From: Bryobacterales bacterium
GTDB taxonomy: Bacteria > Acidobacteriota > Terriglobia > Bryobacterales > Bryobacteraceae
Assembly: GCA_003136675.1 (NCBI GenBank)
Contig: PLFE01000059.1
Coordinates: forward strand, 1,180-61,542
Length of the DNA stretch: 60,363 nucleotides
Direction of reading: 5' to 3'
Shown: piece by piece, positions 25,001 to 33,685 of the stretch
Numbering within the stretch: position 1 is the stretch's first letter
Layout: every line of letters starts with the position of its first letter
The notes under the pieces: model-generated
Databases searched by the model: none
What the model was told of the DNA's origin: nothing
What the model saw: only the letters and a program-made list of their open reading frames with translations
Program-made: the position numbers and the translations under genes

Positions 25001-28000
25001 CTCCCCAGAGCGCGGTCTGGCCCAGCCGGTTACGCGCCAGGCGGTCGCCCGGCATACGAAGCCTCGGATTGGGATAGAGTAAGTGGCTGGCCAGATCCTG
25101 GAACCTGTGCGCAGCCCCCGGACCGACGCCGAGATAACGGAATTCCAGTTGTGCCCGGGTCCAGGACATCTCGAAAACGCGTGCCACCGATCCCTGGCGG
25201 CGGTACTTCTGAATCAGCGCCAACAGCGCCTCGCGTGAGGAGGCAACGGCTGTAATGAAAGAGATTTCGAGGCGATCGAGAGGTTCAATCGTGGGGCGGC
25301 AGCGCAGGCTGAAGATTGGATCGAGGACCGTTCCGACGGACCCGGTCAAGTCCTGCCTCAGCGCAGAAGCCGACTCCGGAGTGTTGCCCCTTCCCAGAAA
25401 CTTCTCGCGATCTGTTTCATACTGCACCGCATCCTGGGTCACGCCCAGTCCGCCGATCAGGATATGCGCAGCCCACACCGCAGGTTCGTCCGGAGAACGC
25501 AGCCTCCGATGCGCGATCAACACGCCAGGCTCCAGATACTCGGTTTCGACAAACATCTTGGAGAAAGCGGGATGCGCCCGGTCAGCGCCGTGGGGCGCCA
25601 GCGCTAACTCCGCGTAACTGGTGAACTCCAGTTGTCTGCTGCGGATGGAGCGATTCACCACCGTAAGCCTCCGCAATTCCACGTCGTCTTCGGGCGCGAC
25701 GGTCACATCCAGAATGGTCTCAATGCCCGCGAGACGGCGATGAAACTCTGCGCGATCCGCGGAGAAGCTAACCGAGGAAGTGCCCTGTGCTCCACCCACC
25801 GGTTGATAGGCGGCGGCCCAAACCACATCTGACCGCAGATCGCGAATATAGAGGAAACTGCCCCACGGATCGAGCGTGGTATCGGAGCGCCAGCGGGTGA
25901 CGTCGAACCCGTTCCATCGGGTATATCCTCCACCGGCATTGGTCACCATCAACGAGTAATTGATATTGCCCTGAAGATGCACGCGCGGCAGAGAAGTATC
26001 TTCCTTCCACGCCCGTTCCGACGGCTCCTCTGCGGGTACCGGGCGGATGGCGGGCGAAGCGGCCAGCGGCTCTTCGAGCGGTATACGAACCACCGGGATT
26101 CGCTCGAAAAGGAGCGATTCCACTGCGCGGACTCGCAGATCGGCATGGAAGCGCCTCTGCATCACGCCGCGGTGCAGCAAGTTGTCGAGCGCCAGCATCG
26201 TCATGCCCTGGTGATGCGCCATGTAGGCATAGATCACCACCCCGCGATCTCCGCCGCGCTTGCTCTGGAGCGTGAAGTCGATGGCCTCGTAGAGCCCCAT
26301 CGGTCCGCAGAGCCCGAACTCCTCCAGCACCCGGATGTTCTTTGTGGCTTCGGCGGGATTGATCGCGAGGGCCAGCATGGTCGCGTACGGCGCCACCACC
26401 AGGTCGTCGGTCAGCGCCTGCTTCAAAGCCAGCGACGGGATTCCGAAAGCGCGGTACTGATAGACCTGGTTGGCGTCGAGGGCGCTATAGGCGGATTCGG
26501 AAACGCCCCACGGGACTTTCTTCTGTTCACCGTATTCGATTTGCTTATGGACGGCCTCATGGCAAGCCTCATCCAGCAGCGAGTTCGCGAAAGTGCGCAT
26601 GAACAGCAGCGGCATCAGGTACTCGAACATCGTCCCGCTCCACGAAAGCAGTGTTGGTCCATCCGCTGTGCTGAGGTAAGGTCTACCGAGCGCAAACCAG
26701 TGCTCGACGGGCACGTCGCCCTTGGCGATGGCGATCATACTCGCCAGGCGGCACTCGCTCGCCATCAGGTCGTAGTGGCTGGAAAACTCAAGGGGACTTC
26801 CAACCAGGTACCCGATCCCGAACAGTCGCCGGTTCCGGTCATAGAGGAAACCCATATTCATGCCCGCGGATAGCCGCTTCGCGGTCTTTCGGAGCTCCTC
26901 AAAACGCTGCAAGGTTTGAACCGCGTTGGCTCGCGCGGCGCGGTACTCTTCCGCCAGCCGATCCAGCCACTCCCGGATCTCCGGCCGAATCTCGGTGGTT
27001 CGCGGGCGGCTCAGAAGACGCTCGACGGGTGTTGCGCCCCCGCTGGCCAAGGTCAGAAGCGATGGCGCGCTGTGCAGCGCGCGGTGTCGAAGCCTCACCG
27101 CATCTTCGCCCAATTCGCGCAGGAACGAATCCGGCAGATGGGTCAAGGTTTCCATCCACGGCAGATAACGCTGCGCGGCTTCCGTCCAGGAGGTCAACTC
27201 GCGGGCAAGGCACGCCACCCAGTACGAACGGTCTTCCCCGGTGGCGTCGGGCCAGCGCCCGATATCCTGCAACTGCTGCACAGGGTTTATGGCAAGCCGG
27301 AGCCGCGCGATCAGGTCGCCTTTCACTTTGCCATGAAGCAGCCGGCGCAGCGCACGCAGGGGCACACTCACCGACGGATCCGTTCCGCAAATTCCTTCGA
27401 GGGTCGAAACGATATCCGCCAGGCCTCTCAGGCAGGAAGGCCCCATCACCGGGGCGCGAAGCACATCGTTGAAACCCTGCTCAATGACCCACAGTCCGGC
27501 CAGCAGGTTGCCGCTATCGACGGTTGAAACATAGCGCGGCGTCAGCGGCTGCAGGGTCTTCGTGTCATACCAGTTGAGAAGATGACCTTCGTATTTCTCC
27601 AGGCCATCGATTGTAGCGAGGGTCTCTGCGCTGCGCCTGAGCAATTCGTCGGAGGTGAGATAGCCGAGGTCGTGCGCCGCCAGGGCGGATGTCAGCCACA
27701 GACCGATGTTCGTCGGAGAAGTCCGCTGGGCCACTTCGATGTGCAGGCTGAGTTGCGAGTTGTCGGGCGGCAGCCAGTGCGTTTCCGGGCCCACCAGATC
27801 GTCAAAGTAACGCCACGTCTTACGTGCGATGCCGTGCAAAAATGCTGCGTCTTCGGACGGAATCTTATGACGGTCTCGCGGCGGTACAGAACGGTCGAGC
27901 CAGCGTATCACCGCCGGCGAGGCCGCCCAGAGGAGCACGAAGAGCGCCGTAGGGGCCAACACGCCCCTGATTCCCAGCAGCACCGCGAGGGCCAGGGCGA

Positions 28001-31000
28001 ATCCACAGATCACCCACATCTGCCGGACAATCAAATCGCGCTGAGACCGGCCGCCCCCGCTTTCGGCCGGCTGCCACTCGAGTAGGTTGTGATGGCTGAC
28101 GTGCCGGCGATAGGAGACGCGCACAATGGCGTCCACCGCGAGCCATGCCTGATGCGGCAGGAAGACCAGCATCACGGCCGCGCGAATCACTTCGTCGGCG
28201 GCGCCTCGCCAGCCGTGAACAGTTCCCTGCACATGCCGTGCGACGCGATCGAGAAGCGGGGCCAAAGCCGGGATGGCTACGGCCAACCCGATTACCAGAG
28301 TCCAAACGCCGGGCGCCCGTGAAATCAGCCACCCGAAAAGAAGCAGCAGCAAGGACGCCACCGGAACCAGACTTCTTCGCAAGTTATCCAAAATCCGCCA
28401 ACGGGCGATCATGGAAAGCGGGTTGGCCACCATGGCGCCAGAGGCTGTGGGTACGCGCCGGAAAATCCACGGCGCAATCTGCCAGTCCCCGCGAACCCAG
28501 CGCCGTTGGCGCTGGCTGTAGCCTGCATAGTCCAACGGGAGATTCTCAAACAGCTCGATCTCCGAAGCCAGACCTACTCCTGCGTGCGCTCCTTCAATCA
28601 GGTCATGACTCAGTAGCGTCTCGGCAGGAAAACGGTCGGCCAGAATCCCGCGGAAGGCGTGGAGATCGTAAATGGCCTTGCCGTGAAAGATGGCTTCCCC
28701 GAATAAATCCTGCTGGGCGTCGGAAACGGTCTGGCAATATGGATCGGTGCCCGAAGTGTCGGCGAAAATTCTCGTGAAGCGCGTGGCTGTTGCGCCGGGC
28801 AGCGCGATGCTGACGCGCGGCTGGATGATGCTGTAACCTTGCTTGCGAACCTTCGTAGCGCCGTCGATTACCACTCGATTCAACGGGTGGGCGATGGTCT
28901 CGACCATGCGCCGCGCCGTCCCCGGCGGCAATTGAGTATCGGCGTCGAGAGTAATCACATAACGCACCGGAAGCGGTAGAGATCCTGTGCGAAGAATTTC
29001 AAAGTAGCCTTCGCCGCTGAGAAATGCGTTGAGTTCTTCTATTTTCCCCCGCTTGCGCTCTCGGCCGATCCAGCGTTGCTCGCTCTCGGACCACACCCGG
29101 TCGCGATGGAACAACAGGAAATGGCCCCCTGGATAGCGTTCGTTGAGTTCTTCAATACCTTCGCGCTCTGCGTTTAGCAGTTCCGAGTCGCCCGGCGCAG
29201 TCGGGGTTTCGGCGTCCGTGAAATCGGAGAAGAGGCTGAAGAAGAAGTTGGCTTGTTGATTGGCTAGAAAACGGACTTCCAGCTTCTCCACTTCGCGCCG
29301 CACCACTTCCATGCTGGAGAGCATCATGGGGATCACCACCAGCGTCGCGTCCTCGGCCGGTATGCCGTCGCGGAAATCCAGCTTGGGGAGCGTTTCCGGG
29401 GGCAGCAGCGAAATTAAGAGAACGTTCACGGTTTGGATGGCCAGCTCGCTAAGTGGGAACAACGCCAATAGCCCAACGACTGCCAGCACCGCTTCGCGCC
29501 GCACCCCCGCGTCCCACGCGAGAGCCAGCGCGATGGCGACAAAGCATAAGGTAAGCCCGGCGTTTCCGCCCACATAGACGGCCGTCGCATGACGCCGCAA
29601 AGCCCGAACAATAGCGACCCGAAACGGAATTCGGGCGTGCGTCTCGGATTCGAGCTGCGTCACCCCCTCATCCAGCAAATAGTAAGCGACCTGCTGCTGG
29701 CGCGAATCGGCGCCGCGGGCGGCCATCGAGACCGCTCGCCTGGCCACATCCAACTCGCCTACGCCGCTATTCCGCGAGATTCGTTCCACCACACGGCGGC
29801 AGCGATCGCGAGTGGCAAAATCGCTGTGCGCGTAAGTCCCGCTCGGGTCCGCGTGCAACTCCGCCTCCATCAAACTGGTGGACTCGAAAACCTCGGTGAA
29901 ATCGATCCGCGAAATCGCCCGCAGGCTGCCAAACGCATTGGCCGTCGAGATCGACTCCGCCGCTTCGCGAGTGTGCTCCGTCCGCACCACTTCGGTCAGT
30001 GGCATCTTCAGGCGTTCTTCGATCCAATGCTGTACCGGCGCGAGCGCGTCCTCTTCATCCTGAAGTTGCTCGGCGAGGCATGTGAGGAAGTAAGGTTCCA
30101 TCGCCACCGGCTCGGCTTCGAGCAGATGGAGCACTCGCCCGAAAACTTCCGCGCCCCTGCGTGATCCGACGGCCAGTCGATTGCCCCAGAAGTATGCGGC
30201 TTCGCGCAATTGCTGCTTCTGGCTCGCTTGCACGCCCAGATGCGCTAGTTCCGCAACTAAAGCCATGCGCAGCATCAACGCAAACGACCACAACTCTGCG
30301 ATGGTGAGCGGCGCCACCTGCTGGTAAGCTCGCAGGCAGTCCCGTATGTTGGCCTCGTTGAGAGAGTGGTCGGTGTGCGCTACCAGTTCTTTCGCGAGTT
30401 CGTAAATGTACGGATCACCGGACGGGCCGGCGGGAAGAATTTTGTGATGGTCGCGGGGGAGGTGCCTCCGAATTTCGGCAATTTGGGTGCGGAGAAGATA
30501 GCCGTTGTCGAGTAACCATTCCGCCGCGGGAGTGAGCGCATGCTCCAGACGCGAGGCCTCGGCCAGTTCGCGCCGCGACGATTCGAGGAGTGACTCATCG
30601 TCACGCAGGCGCGAAAGAATCAGTGCCTTAGGCGTGGCAGGCTTGCCGCGGCGCTCGGCGCATTTCCTCGCGAAATCCTCCAATGGCGCATTCGCCGCCG
30701 CGCCACCGGGGTCCTTGTCTGGAATACCACCCTCGGGACCGTCCGATAAGCCCTCCGACACAACGAAAACCGCCGGGGACCCTTTAGCTTGCAACTGTTG
30801 AACAATATCCGGGACTTCGGCCGGCGTCGCCTCAGCGACGATCAGGCATTCGCCCTCCAAACGGAGCGCTCCATAGCGACCTGGTCCCTTTAATTTCGCA
30901 GGTAACTTGGATGCGGTGAGGGGACCGTTCGCTGTGGGGCGGGCTTGAAACAGCCGGAGCTTACCTTTGTGTGCCGCCGACAGTGCTTCAAAAGACTTGG

Positions 31001-31082
31001 CGCATTCTCCTTCGTCGGAAGCGTAGACGCCGATGACTGAGCGGACTAGGTTCGCTTCCTTGGATCTCCTTCGATCTCTCAC
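22086..31082 (-). CDS. Cyclic beta-1,2-glucan synthase-like giant protein (GT84 + glycoamylase-like + GH94)
   Basis: 2998 residues from GTG 31082. Order: an N-terminal region without a recognised fold (~1-160), then a membrane-embedded GT84 transferase with helices near 505-575 and 880-1060. DADTQLPPG lies near residue 710 and QRRWVRGDW near 855 (QxxRW). A glycoamylase-like domain (PWGVSESAYS, YAYMAHHQGMTML, ~1400-1650) is followed by two beta-sandwich regions and a C-terminal GH94 phosphorylase-type domain (~2450-2900, GSGDWNDGMNLVG with the catalytic Asp near 2660). This is the plan of NdvB/Cgs, which polymerise, cyclise and trim beta-1,2-glucan; those proteins have about 2830 residues. The GTG overlaps the TGA of a 53-codon gene (GTGA), which fixes the start. 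Synthesis at the inner membrane is expected; the exact product is inferred. Confidence 0.88.
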   Translation of the reverse strand: MRDRRRSKEANLVRSVIGVYASDEGECAKSFEALSAAHKGKLRLFQARPTANGPLTASKLPAKLKGPGRYGALRLEGECLIVAEATPAEVPDIVQQLQAKGSPAVFVVSEGLSDGPEGGIPDKDPGGAAANAPLEDFARKCAERRGKPATPKALILSRLRDDESLLESSRRELAEASRLEHALTPAAEWLLDNGYLLRTQIAEIRRHLPRDHHKILPAGPSGDPYIYELAKELVAHTDHSLNEANIRDCLRAYQQVAPLTIAELWSFALMLRMALVAELAHLGVQASQKQQLREAAYFWGNRLAVGSRRGAEVFGRVLHLLEAEPVAMEPYFLTCLAEQLQDEEDALAPVQHWIEERLKMPLTEVVRTEHTREAAESISTANAFGSLRAISRIDFTEVFESTSLMEAELHADPSGTYAHSDFATRDRCRRVVERISRNSGVGELDVARRAVSMAARGADSRQQQVAYYLLDEGVTQLESETHARIPFRVAIVRALRRHATAVYVGGNAGLTLCFVAIALALAWDAGVRREAVLAVVGLLALFPLSELAIQTVNVLLISLLPPETLPKLDFRDGIPAEDATLVVIPMMLSSMEVVRREVEKLEVRFLANQQANFFFSLFSDFTDAETPTAPGDSELLNAEREGIEELNERYPGGHFLLFHRDRVWSESEQRWIGRERKRGKIEELNAFLSGEGYFEILRTGSLPLPVRYVITLDADTQLPPGTARRMVETIAHPLNRVVIDGATKVRKQGYSIIQPRVSIALPGATATRFTRIFADTSGTDPYCQTVSDAQQDLFGEAIFHGKAIYDLHAFRGILADRFPAETLLSHDLIEGAHAGVGLASEIELFENLPLDYAGYSQRQRRWVRGDWQIAPWIFRRVPTASGAMVANPLSMIARWRILDNLRRSLVPVASLLLLLFGWLISRAPGVWTLVIGLAVAIPALAPLLDRVARHVQGTVHGWRGAADEVIRAAVMLVFLPHQAWLAVDAIVRVSYRRHVSHHNLLEWQPAESGGGRSQRDLIVRQMWVICGFALALAVLLGIRGVLAPTALFVLLWAASPAVIRWLDRSVPPRDRHKIPSEDAAFLHGIARKTWRYFDDLVGPETHWLPPDNSQLSLHIEVAQRTSPTNIGLWLTSALAAHDLGYLTSDELLRRSAETLATIDGLEKYEGHLLNWYDTKTLQPLTPRYVSTVDSGNLLAGLWVIEQGFNDVLRAPVMGPSCLRGLADIVSTLEGICGTDPSVSVPLRALRRLLHGKVKGDLIARLRLAINPVQQLQDIGRWPDATGEDRSYWVACLARELTSWTEAAQRYLPWMETLTHLPDSFLRELGEDAVRLRHRALHSAPSLLTLASGGATPVERLLSRPRTTEIRPEIREWLDRLAEEYRAARANAVQTLQRFEELRKTAKRLSAGMNMGFLYDRNRRLFGIGYLVGSPLEFSSHYDLMASECRLASMIAIAKGDVPVEHWFALGRPYLSTADGPTLLSWSGTMFEYLMPLLFMRTFANSLLDEACHEAVHKQIEYGEQKKVPWGVSESAYSALDANQVYQYRAFGIPSLALKQALTDDLVVAPYATMLALAINPAEATKNIRVLEEFGLCGPMGLYEAIDFTLQSKRGGDRGVVIYAYMAHHQGMTMLALDNLLHRGVMQRRFHADLRVRAVESLLFERIPVVRIPLEEPLAASPAIRPVPAEEPSERAWKEDTSLPRVHLQGNINYSLMVTNAGGGYTRWNGFDVTRWRSDTTLDPWGSFLYIRDLRSDVVWAAAYQPVGGAQGTSSVSFSADRAEFHRRLAGIETILDVTVAPEDDVELRRLTVVNRSIRSRQLEFTSYAELALAPHGADRAHPAFSKMFVETEYLEPGVLIAHRRLRSPDEPAVWAAHILIGGLGVTQDAVQYETDREKFLGRGNTPESASALRQDLTGSVGTVLDPIFSLRCRPTIEPLDRLEISFITAVASSREALLALIQKYRRQGSVARVFEMSWTRAQLEFRYLGVGPGAAHRFQDLASHLLYPNPRLRMPGDRLARNRLGQTALWGDGISGDLPILTITITEPRSVPLVRELLLAHAYWRLRGFHVDLVILNQEIPSYDRPLHLQLTRQVEAHSPAEAINKPGGVYLRDWHGLSEEHRNLILAVSSVVLSGNRGPLQQQLATVRETVMPPPFVAPGGHEEPSPPLPFLELPYFNGLGGFTPDGRDYAIYLKPGSQTPAPWVNVMASPHFGTLVSESGLGFTWQGNSQANRLTPWHNDPVADKQSEIIYLRDEESGTIWTPTALPIREDDAYRARHAQGSTTFEHNSHAIGQELTVFVPLNAQGEGDPVKVYRLRLRNHSNRRRRLTVTYFAEWVLGSDREEQQLHVQTTYDQPCGAILATQAWTGSFTSSVGFAASSPQAASYSGDRTQFLGRNGSRRKPAALARIRLDNRTGAGLDPAAALQVPVTIEPDDQVEVVFLLGQAENIDGVRDLVSRYQAGDKVETALKQTHQWWDSTLNAVEVHTPLLSTDFLLNRWLPYQVLSCRFWGRSALYQSGGAWGFRDQLQDSMALLYSVPRLTRQHILVSAARQFVEGDVQHWWHPETGMGVRTRCSDDLIWLPYAVANYVRITGDAAILEEEVPFLDGAPLAEGEDERLFIPPVSARTAPLWEHCRLALEHGSRLGSHGLPLFGSGDWNDGMNLVGKQGRGESVWLAWFLCAVLESFSELKPEFADKWRLEARALLNAIEQSSWDGQWYLRGFFDNGSPLGSHQNQEARIDSLPQSWAVIAQNAVTDRARQAMASSATYLVDDRDQLVKLFTPPFDCSTPNPGYIMGYPPGLRENGGQYTHGSLWMAMARTRMNEGSAAVDLLKLMNPAELTRSPDDVTRYRGEPYVVAADVSTAPGKVGRVGWTWYTGSAGWMYRIWIEEVLGFQLRGDTLTLSPVIPGDWPRFEMTYRRDNSTYEIEVLRSTVNGATTMELDGQPVDNIHLADDGKIHHVIVRIAPRPAVETIVKPKLLSGTNGSAPAPSNLAPSLPS

Positions 31083-31240
31083 CAAGCGCGACCGCGTGCC
31101 AAGCGCGTTGCCAACCCGACCACGAAAAGGAGCGCGAATACAAATCCGCCCATTTCAGGAGCCAAAGACTGATTTCCCGTGAGTATCATCAATGGCGCGA
31201 ATAGGGCGATTATGGCGAATAGGATCATCCAACCTAGCAT
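31079..31240 (-). CDS. Small two-helix membrane protein, DUF1328-like
   Basis: A 53-residue frame starts with ATG at 31240 behind a good Shine-Dalgarno (AAGGAG, 6 nt spacing). The product has two hydrophobic helices, MLGWMILFAIIALFAPLMIL (1-20) and GGFVFALLFVVGLA (31-44), and a basic tail (TRLARGRAW). Length, the MLxW start, the two helices and the terminal basic residues resemble DUF1328/YtjA proteins. The TGA overlaps the GTG start of the giant glucan synthase gene, so the two are translationally coupled. This suggests a role next to the synthase, for example as a small membrane partner, or simply a leader peptide controlling its translation. Confidence 0.75.
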   Translation of the reverse strand: MLGWMILFAIIALFAPLMILTGNQSLAPEMGGFVFALLFVVGLATRLARGRAW

Positions 31241-31258
31241 TTGTTCTCCTTTGTGGGG

Positions 31259-31305
31259 AACCGCGATCTTATGTACGCTCAGTCACTTTGCGGTACATCG
31301 CGGTT
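31259..31305 (-). promoter_or_regulatory. Long interrupted inverted repeat before the DUF1328-like gene
   Basis: AACCGCG (31259-31265) and ATGTAC (31271-31276) pair with GTACAT (31293-31298) and CGCGGTT (31299-31305). The 13-bp stem has one 5-nt bulge (ATCTT) and a 16-nt loop. On the minus strand it ends about 10 bases before the AAGGAG of the small membrane protein gene, so in RNA it would be a leader hairpin at the ribosome-binding region. As DNA it could be an operator. No U-run follows, so a terminator for the upstream LolA-like gene is unlikely. The rest of the 31241-31428 gap shows nothing else. Confidence 0.45.
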
Positions 31306-31428
31306 CACGACTAATAGCAGCAAGCCAATGGCCAAATTGATGAATGAATCTTAAGGACTTGGGCGCACATGCGTCGAACATTTCGAAGGCGATTCGCGAT
31401 CCGGAAGGCACAAATTACATGGCCGGAC

Positions 31429-32271
31429 TCAAGAACCCACCGGGTGCGACTTTGTGACGCTTTCAGGGACGGAACGATCGGGTTGGCCCAGGTGGTAATC
31501 CGAATACGTGATCACCTCCCGCAGTCGGTAATTCTTGACAAAAAAGATCTTGGCGTCTGCTTTGACTTCCACAAGCTTGGGAAGCCAGATTCCATCGGCC
31601 ACGCGCGTCTGTTGAAACGTGATATGGGTGCCGGGTTGAACTCTCGCCACAAAAAAGCCCATCGGAAATGACTCGGTGACAACGGCTTCCACTTTCACCC
31701 ACCCGAAATCCTGCTTATCCACCCAAAGCTTGCCGCGGACCTTGGAAAACATTTTGCCGTATTTTGTGTGAGACCGGTAGCCGGGCTTTGGTACGGCTTC
31801 GAGAATGTACGCGGGCCGTCCATCGATGGTTTCCTCCCCGAGCAGCCGGAATTCGAACGCATCGGGCACCTCGGCGATAAATGCGCGATCCTCTTTCTCC
31901 TGGTTCAGGCGGTCGGCTCGGGTTTGTGGAGTCTCGTTCTGTCGTCTGCGGAGCGCATCCTGTTCCTTCTGGATTTTTTCAGCCGTCGGCGGCTTTCCAT
32001 TGTGCGAAACAGTTTCCTCGAAGGTGTCGCCGTCAACAATAATGGCTTTCAGGACCTGCACGTCAGTTGATTTTATTCGCTCGCCCTCAAAATGACTCAC
32101 CTCGTCGCTTTCGATGTAGGTATAACTGTGATTCACCGCCCAACTGCGATCGGCCGCCGCAATCGATTGCTCGATAATCTGGCGGCCGTCTGGTTGTGCC
32201 ATCAGACCTGGCGAAGCCGCAACAAGAACAGCCAGAAGGGCAGTGACGCGGGCACGAATGGAATTGTCCAT
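31429..32271 (-). CDS. Secreted LolA/RseB-like protein
   Basis: 280 residues with a signal peptide (ALLAVLVAASPGLMAQ). The mature part alternates short beta strands with charged turns. The segment from ~140 (EFRLLGEETIDGRPAYILEA, then GKLWVDKQDFGWVKVEA) is the pattern of outer-membrane lipoprotein-sorting/LolA-type half-barrels. A coiled, Gln/Arg-rich insertion lies at ~100-130. Its ATG is 9 nt after the stop of the sigma factor gene, so the two are cotranscribed. RseB, the periplasmic modulator of sigmaE, has the same fold, and position makes an analogous role possible, although no anti-sigma gene of RseA type is present. The fold call is fair; the regulatory role is inference. Confidence 0.7.
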   Translation of the reverse strand: MDNSIRARVTALLAVLVAASPGLMAQPDGRQIIEQSIAAADRSWAVNHSYTYIESDEVSHFEGERIKSTDVQVLKAIIVDGDTFEETVSHNGKPPTAEKIQKEQDALRRRQNETPQTRADRLNQEKEDRAFIAEVPDAFEFRLLGEETIDGRPAYILEAVPKPGYRSHTKYGKMFSKVRGKLWVDKQDFGWVKVEAVVTESFPMGFFVARVQPGTHITFQQTRVADGIWLPKLVEVKADAKIFFVKNYRLREVITYSDYHLGQPDRSVPESVTKSHPVGS

Positions 32272-32280
32272 GACGTCCGA

Positions 32281-32838
32281 TCAGGCCGCTTCAGAACGCT
32301 GGTCCGAAAGTTGACGGGAGGCGAGCTTCAGCCGCGACTGGGCGGAACGCCGCGCACGAAGGAGCCTGATGCGCATTGCCGTCTCCGAGCATCCGTATTC
32401 GCTGGCGATTTCTTGAATGGGACGCTCGTCCAGGTGATGCTGTTGCAGAATCATGCGCTCCATCGGCTTGCACCCTTCGAGAATACGCGTCACGTCCACG
32501 GCCGCCGTGTCGAGTTTCGGCGCAACGGAGATTTCGGAAAGTGATTGAAATTTTTTCTCGCGGCGCAAGAGGGTTCGGCAGGCATTGAGCGCGATGCTGT
32601 TGACCCATGTCAGCAAACATTCACTATCGCGTAATTGGCTGCGGCACTCCCAACCTTTCGTCCACGCGCACTGCGCGATTTCGGTGGCGAAGTCCATGGA
32701 TAGGCCTCTTGATCCGAGAAAACGAACGGTGAGCTGAAACCAGCGCTGATAAGCAGATCCATATTCCTCGCGTGACAAGACAATCGGGCCAATGAGTTTT
32801 TCTGTATGTTTCAACGTGCTTCCCCGCTTTCGGATCAC
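32281..32838 (-). CDS. ECF-type RNA polymerase sigma factor
   Basis: Up to 185 residues from GTG 32838; a TTG at 32814 with GGGGAA five bases upstream is an alternative. Region 2 is at ~30-95 (FATEIAQCAWTKGWE and the -10 recognition helix around LLTWVNSIALNACRTLLRRE). Region 4 is at ~110-165 with a clear helix-turn-helix (RPIQEIASEYGCSETAMRIRLLRARR). The region 2 core departs from the common DxEEVxQE pattern, so the subgroup is uncertain. It is transcribed with the LolA-like gene 9 nt downstream and diverges from the stress protein at 32994, leaving about 155 bp that may carry its target promoters. Confidence 0.85.
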   Translation of the reverse strand: MIRKRGSTLKHTEKLIGPIVLSREEYGSAYQRWFQLTVRFLGSRGLSMDFATEIAQCAWTKGWECRSQLRDSECLLTWVNSIALNACRTLLRREKKFQSLSEISVAPKLDTAAVDVTRILEGCKPMERMILQQHHLDERPIQEIASEYGCSETAMRIRLLRARRSAQSRLKLASRQLSDQRSEAA

Positions 32839-32993
32839 TCGGCCCGACGACCCGGCCCGCTCGGGAGTAATGCACTTTGAGTTCCGCTTTGAACTGCGCT
32901 GTCAACCGTAGGTTTCCTCACCGCGGCTCAGTGACTTGGCTTTTGACTTGCAGCCGCCCTTCCGACGGCCCCTTTAATAACTGGAGAAGCATC

Positions 32994-33569
32994 ATGGCAA
33001 AGAATACAGTGGTGTTCGGCATTTATTCCAGCCGGACGAGCACAGAAAACGCGGTTGACCTCTTGAAGGCGGCGGGCTATCGGAATACAGATGTCTCGGT
33101 GCTGTTTGCCGACAATAACGGCGCCAAGGACTTCGCTGTCCAAAAGGAGACCAAAGCACCCGAAGGGTTCGCCACCGGCGCGAGTTCCGGCGCGGTCATT
33201 GGCGGTGCGCTTGGATGGCTGGCCGGCATTGGAGCGCTTGCGATTCCGGGATTCGGCCCCTTCATCGCAGCGGGCCCAATTATTGCCCTGTTAAGCGGTG
33301 TGGGCCTGGGTGGCGCAGTTGGTGGCATAGCAGGCGGCCTCATCGGCGCCGGAATGCCTGAGTATGAGGCGAAGCGATATGAGGGACGCATGAAGTCAGG
33401 AGGAATTCTACTCTCCGTCCACTGCGATGATTTGGAGTGGACCAAACGCGCCAAGGCGATCCTTCAAGAAACCGGCGGTGAAGATATCTCGTCCACAGGC
33501 GAGGCCTCTGCGGACTTTGCGGAAAGCGACGAGCCCAAGCGGCGCCCGCGGGCGACTATCGGTAGATAG
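32994..33569 (+). CDS. General stress protein 17M-like protein with glycine-rich membrane-active segment
   Basis: 191 residues from the ATG at 32994, with GGAG 9 nt upstream. Residues 5-40 (VVFGIYSSRTSTENAVDLL, then DVSVLFADN) match the 17M/YflT-type N-terminal ferredoxin-like domain. A long Gly/Ala-rich hydrophobic segment follows (~65-130), resembling two glycine-zipper hairpins. A second alpha-beta unit (~135-170, SGGILLSVHCDD, WTKRAKAILQE) mirrors the first, and the C-terminus is polar. Proteins of this kind are induced by general stress; the mechanism is unknown. It diverges from an ECF-like sigma factor, so regulation by that factor is plausible. Confidence 0.8.
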   Translation: MAKNTVVFGIYSSRTSTENAVDLLKAAGYRNTDVSVLFADNNGAKDFAVQKETKAPEGFATGASSGAVIGGALGWLAGIGALAIPGFGPFIAAGPIIALLSGVGLGGAVGGIAGGLIGAGMPEYEAKRYEGRMKSGGILLSVHCDDLEWTKRAKAILQETGGEDISSTGEASADFAESDEPKRRPRATIGR

Positions 33570-33685
33570 ACTACCCCTTCACGCGGCGTCCGTGCGCTAT
33601 CTCAATGTGTGTGAAATTACAATTCCCCGCAAGTTCGATGGAGTCGTATTTTGGGGAAGCCCCATAATAGAGGGCGTACTTCTCC

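Noticed and set aside
22086..31082. Two or three separate carbohydrate enzyme genes
   Set aside because: A single uninterrupted frame with the NdvB/Cgs domain order.
32900..32905. TTGACA on the minus strand as -35 box of the sigma factor gene
   Set aside because: No acceptable -10 box 16-18 nt downstream.
32943..32948. TTGACT before the stress protein as a copy of the twin promoters
   Set aside because: The next AT-rich -10 candidate is 24 nt away.
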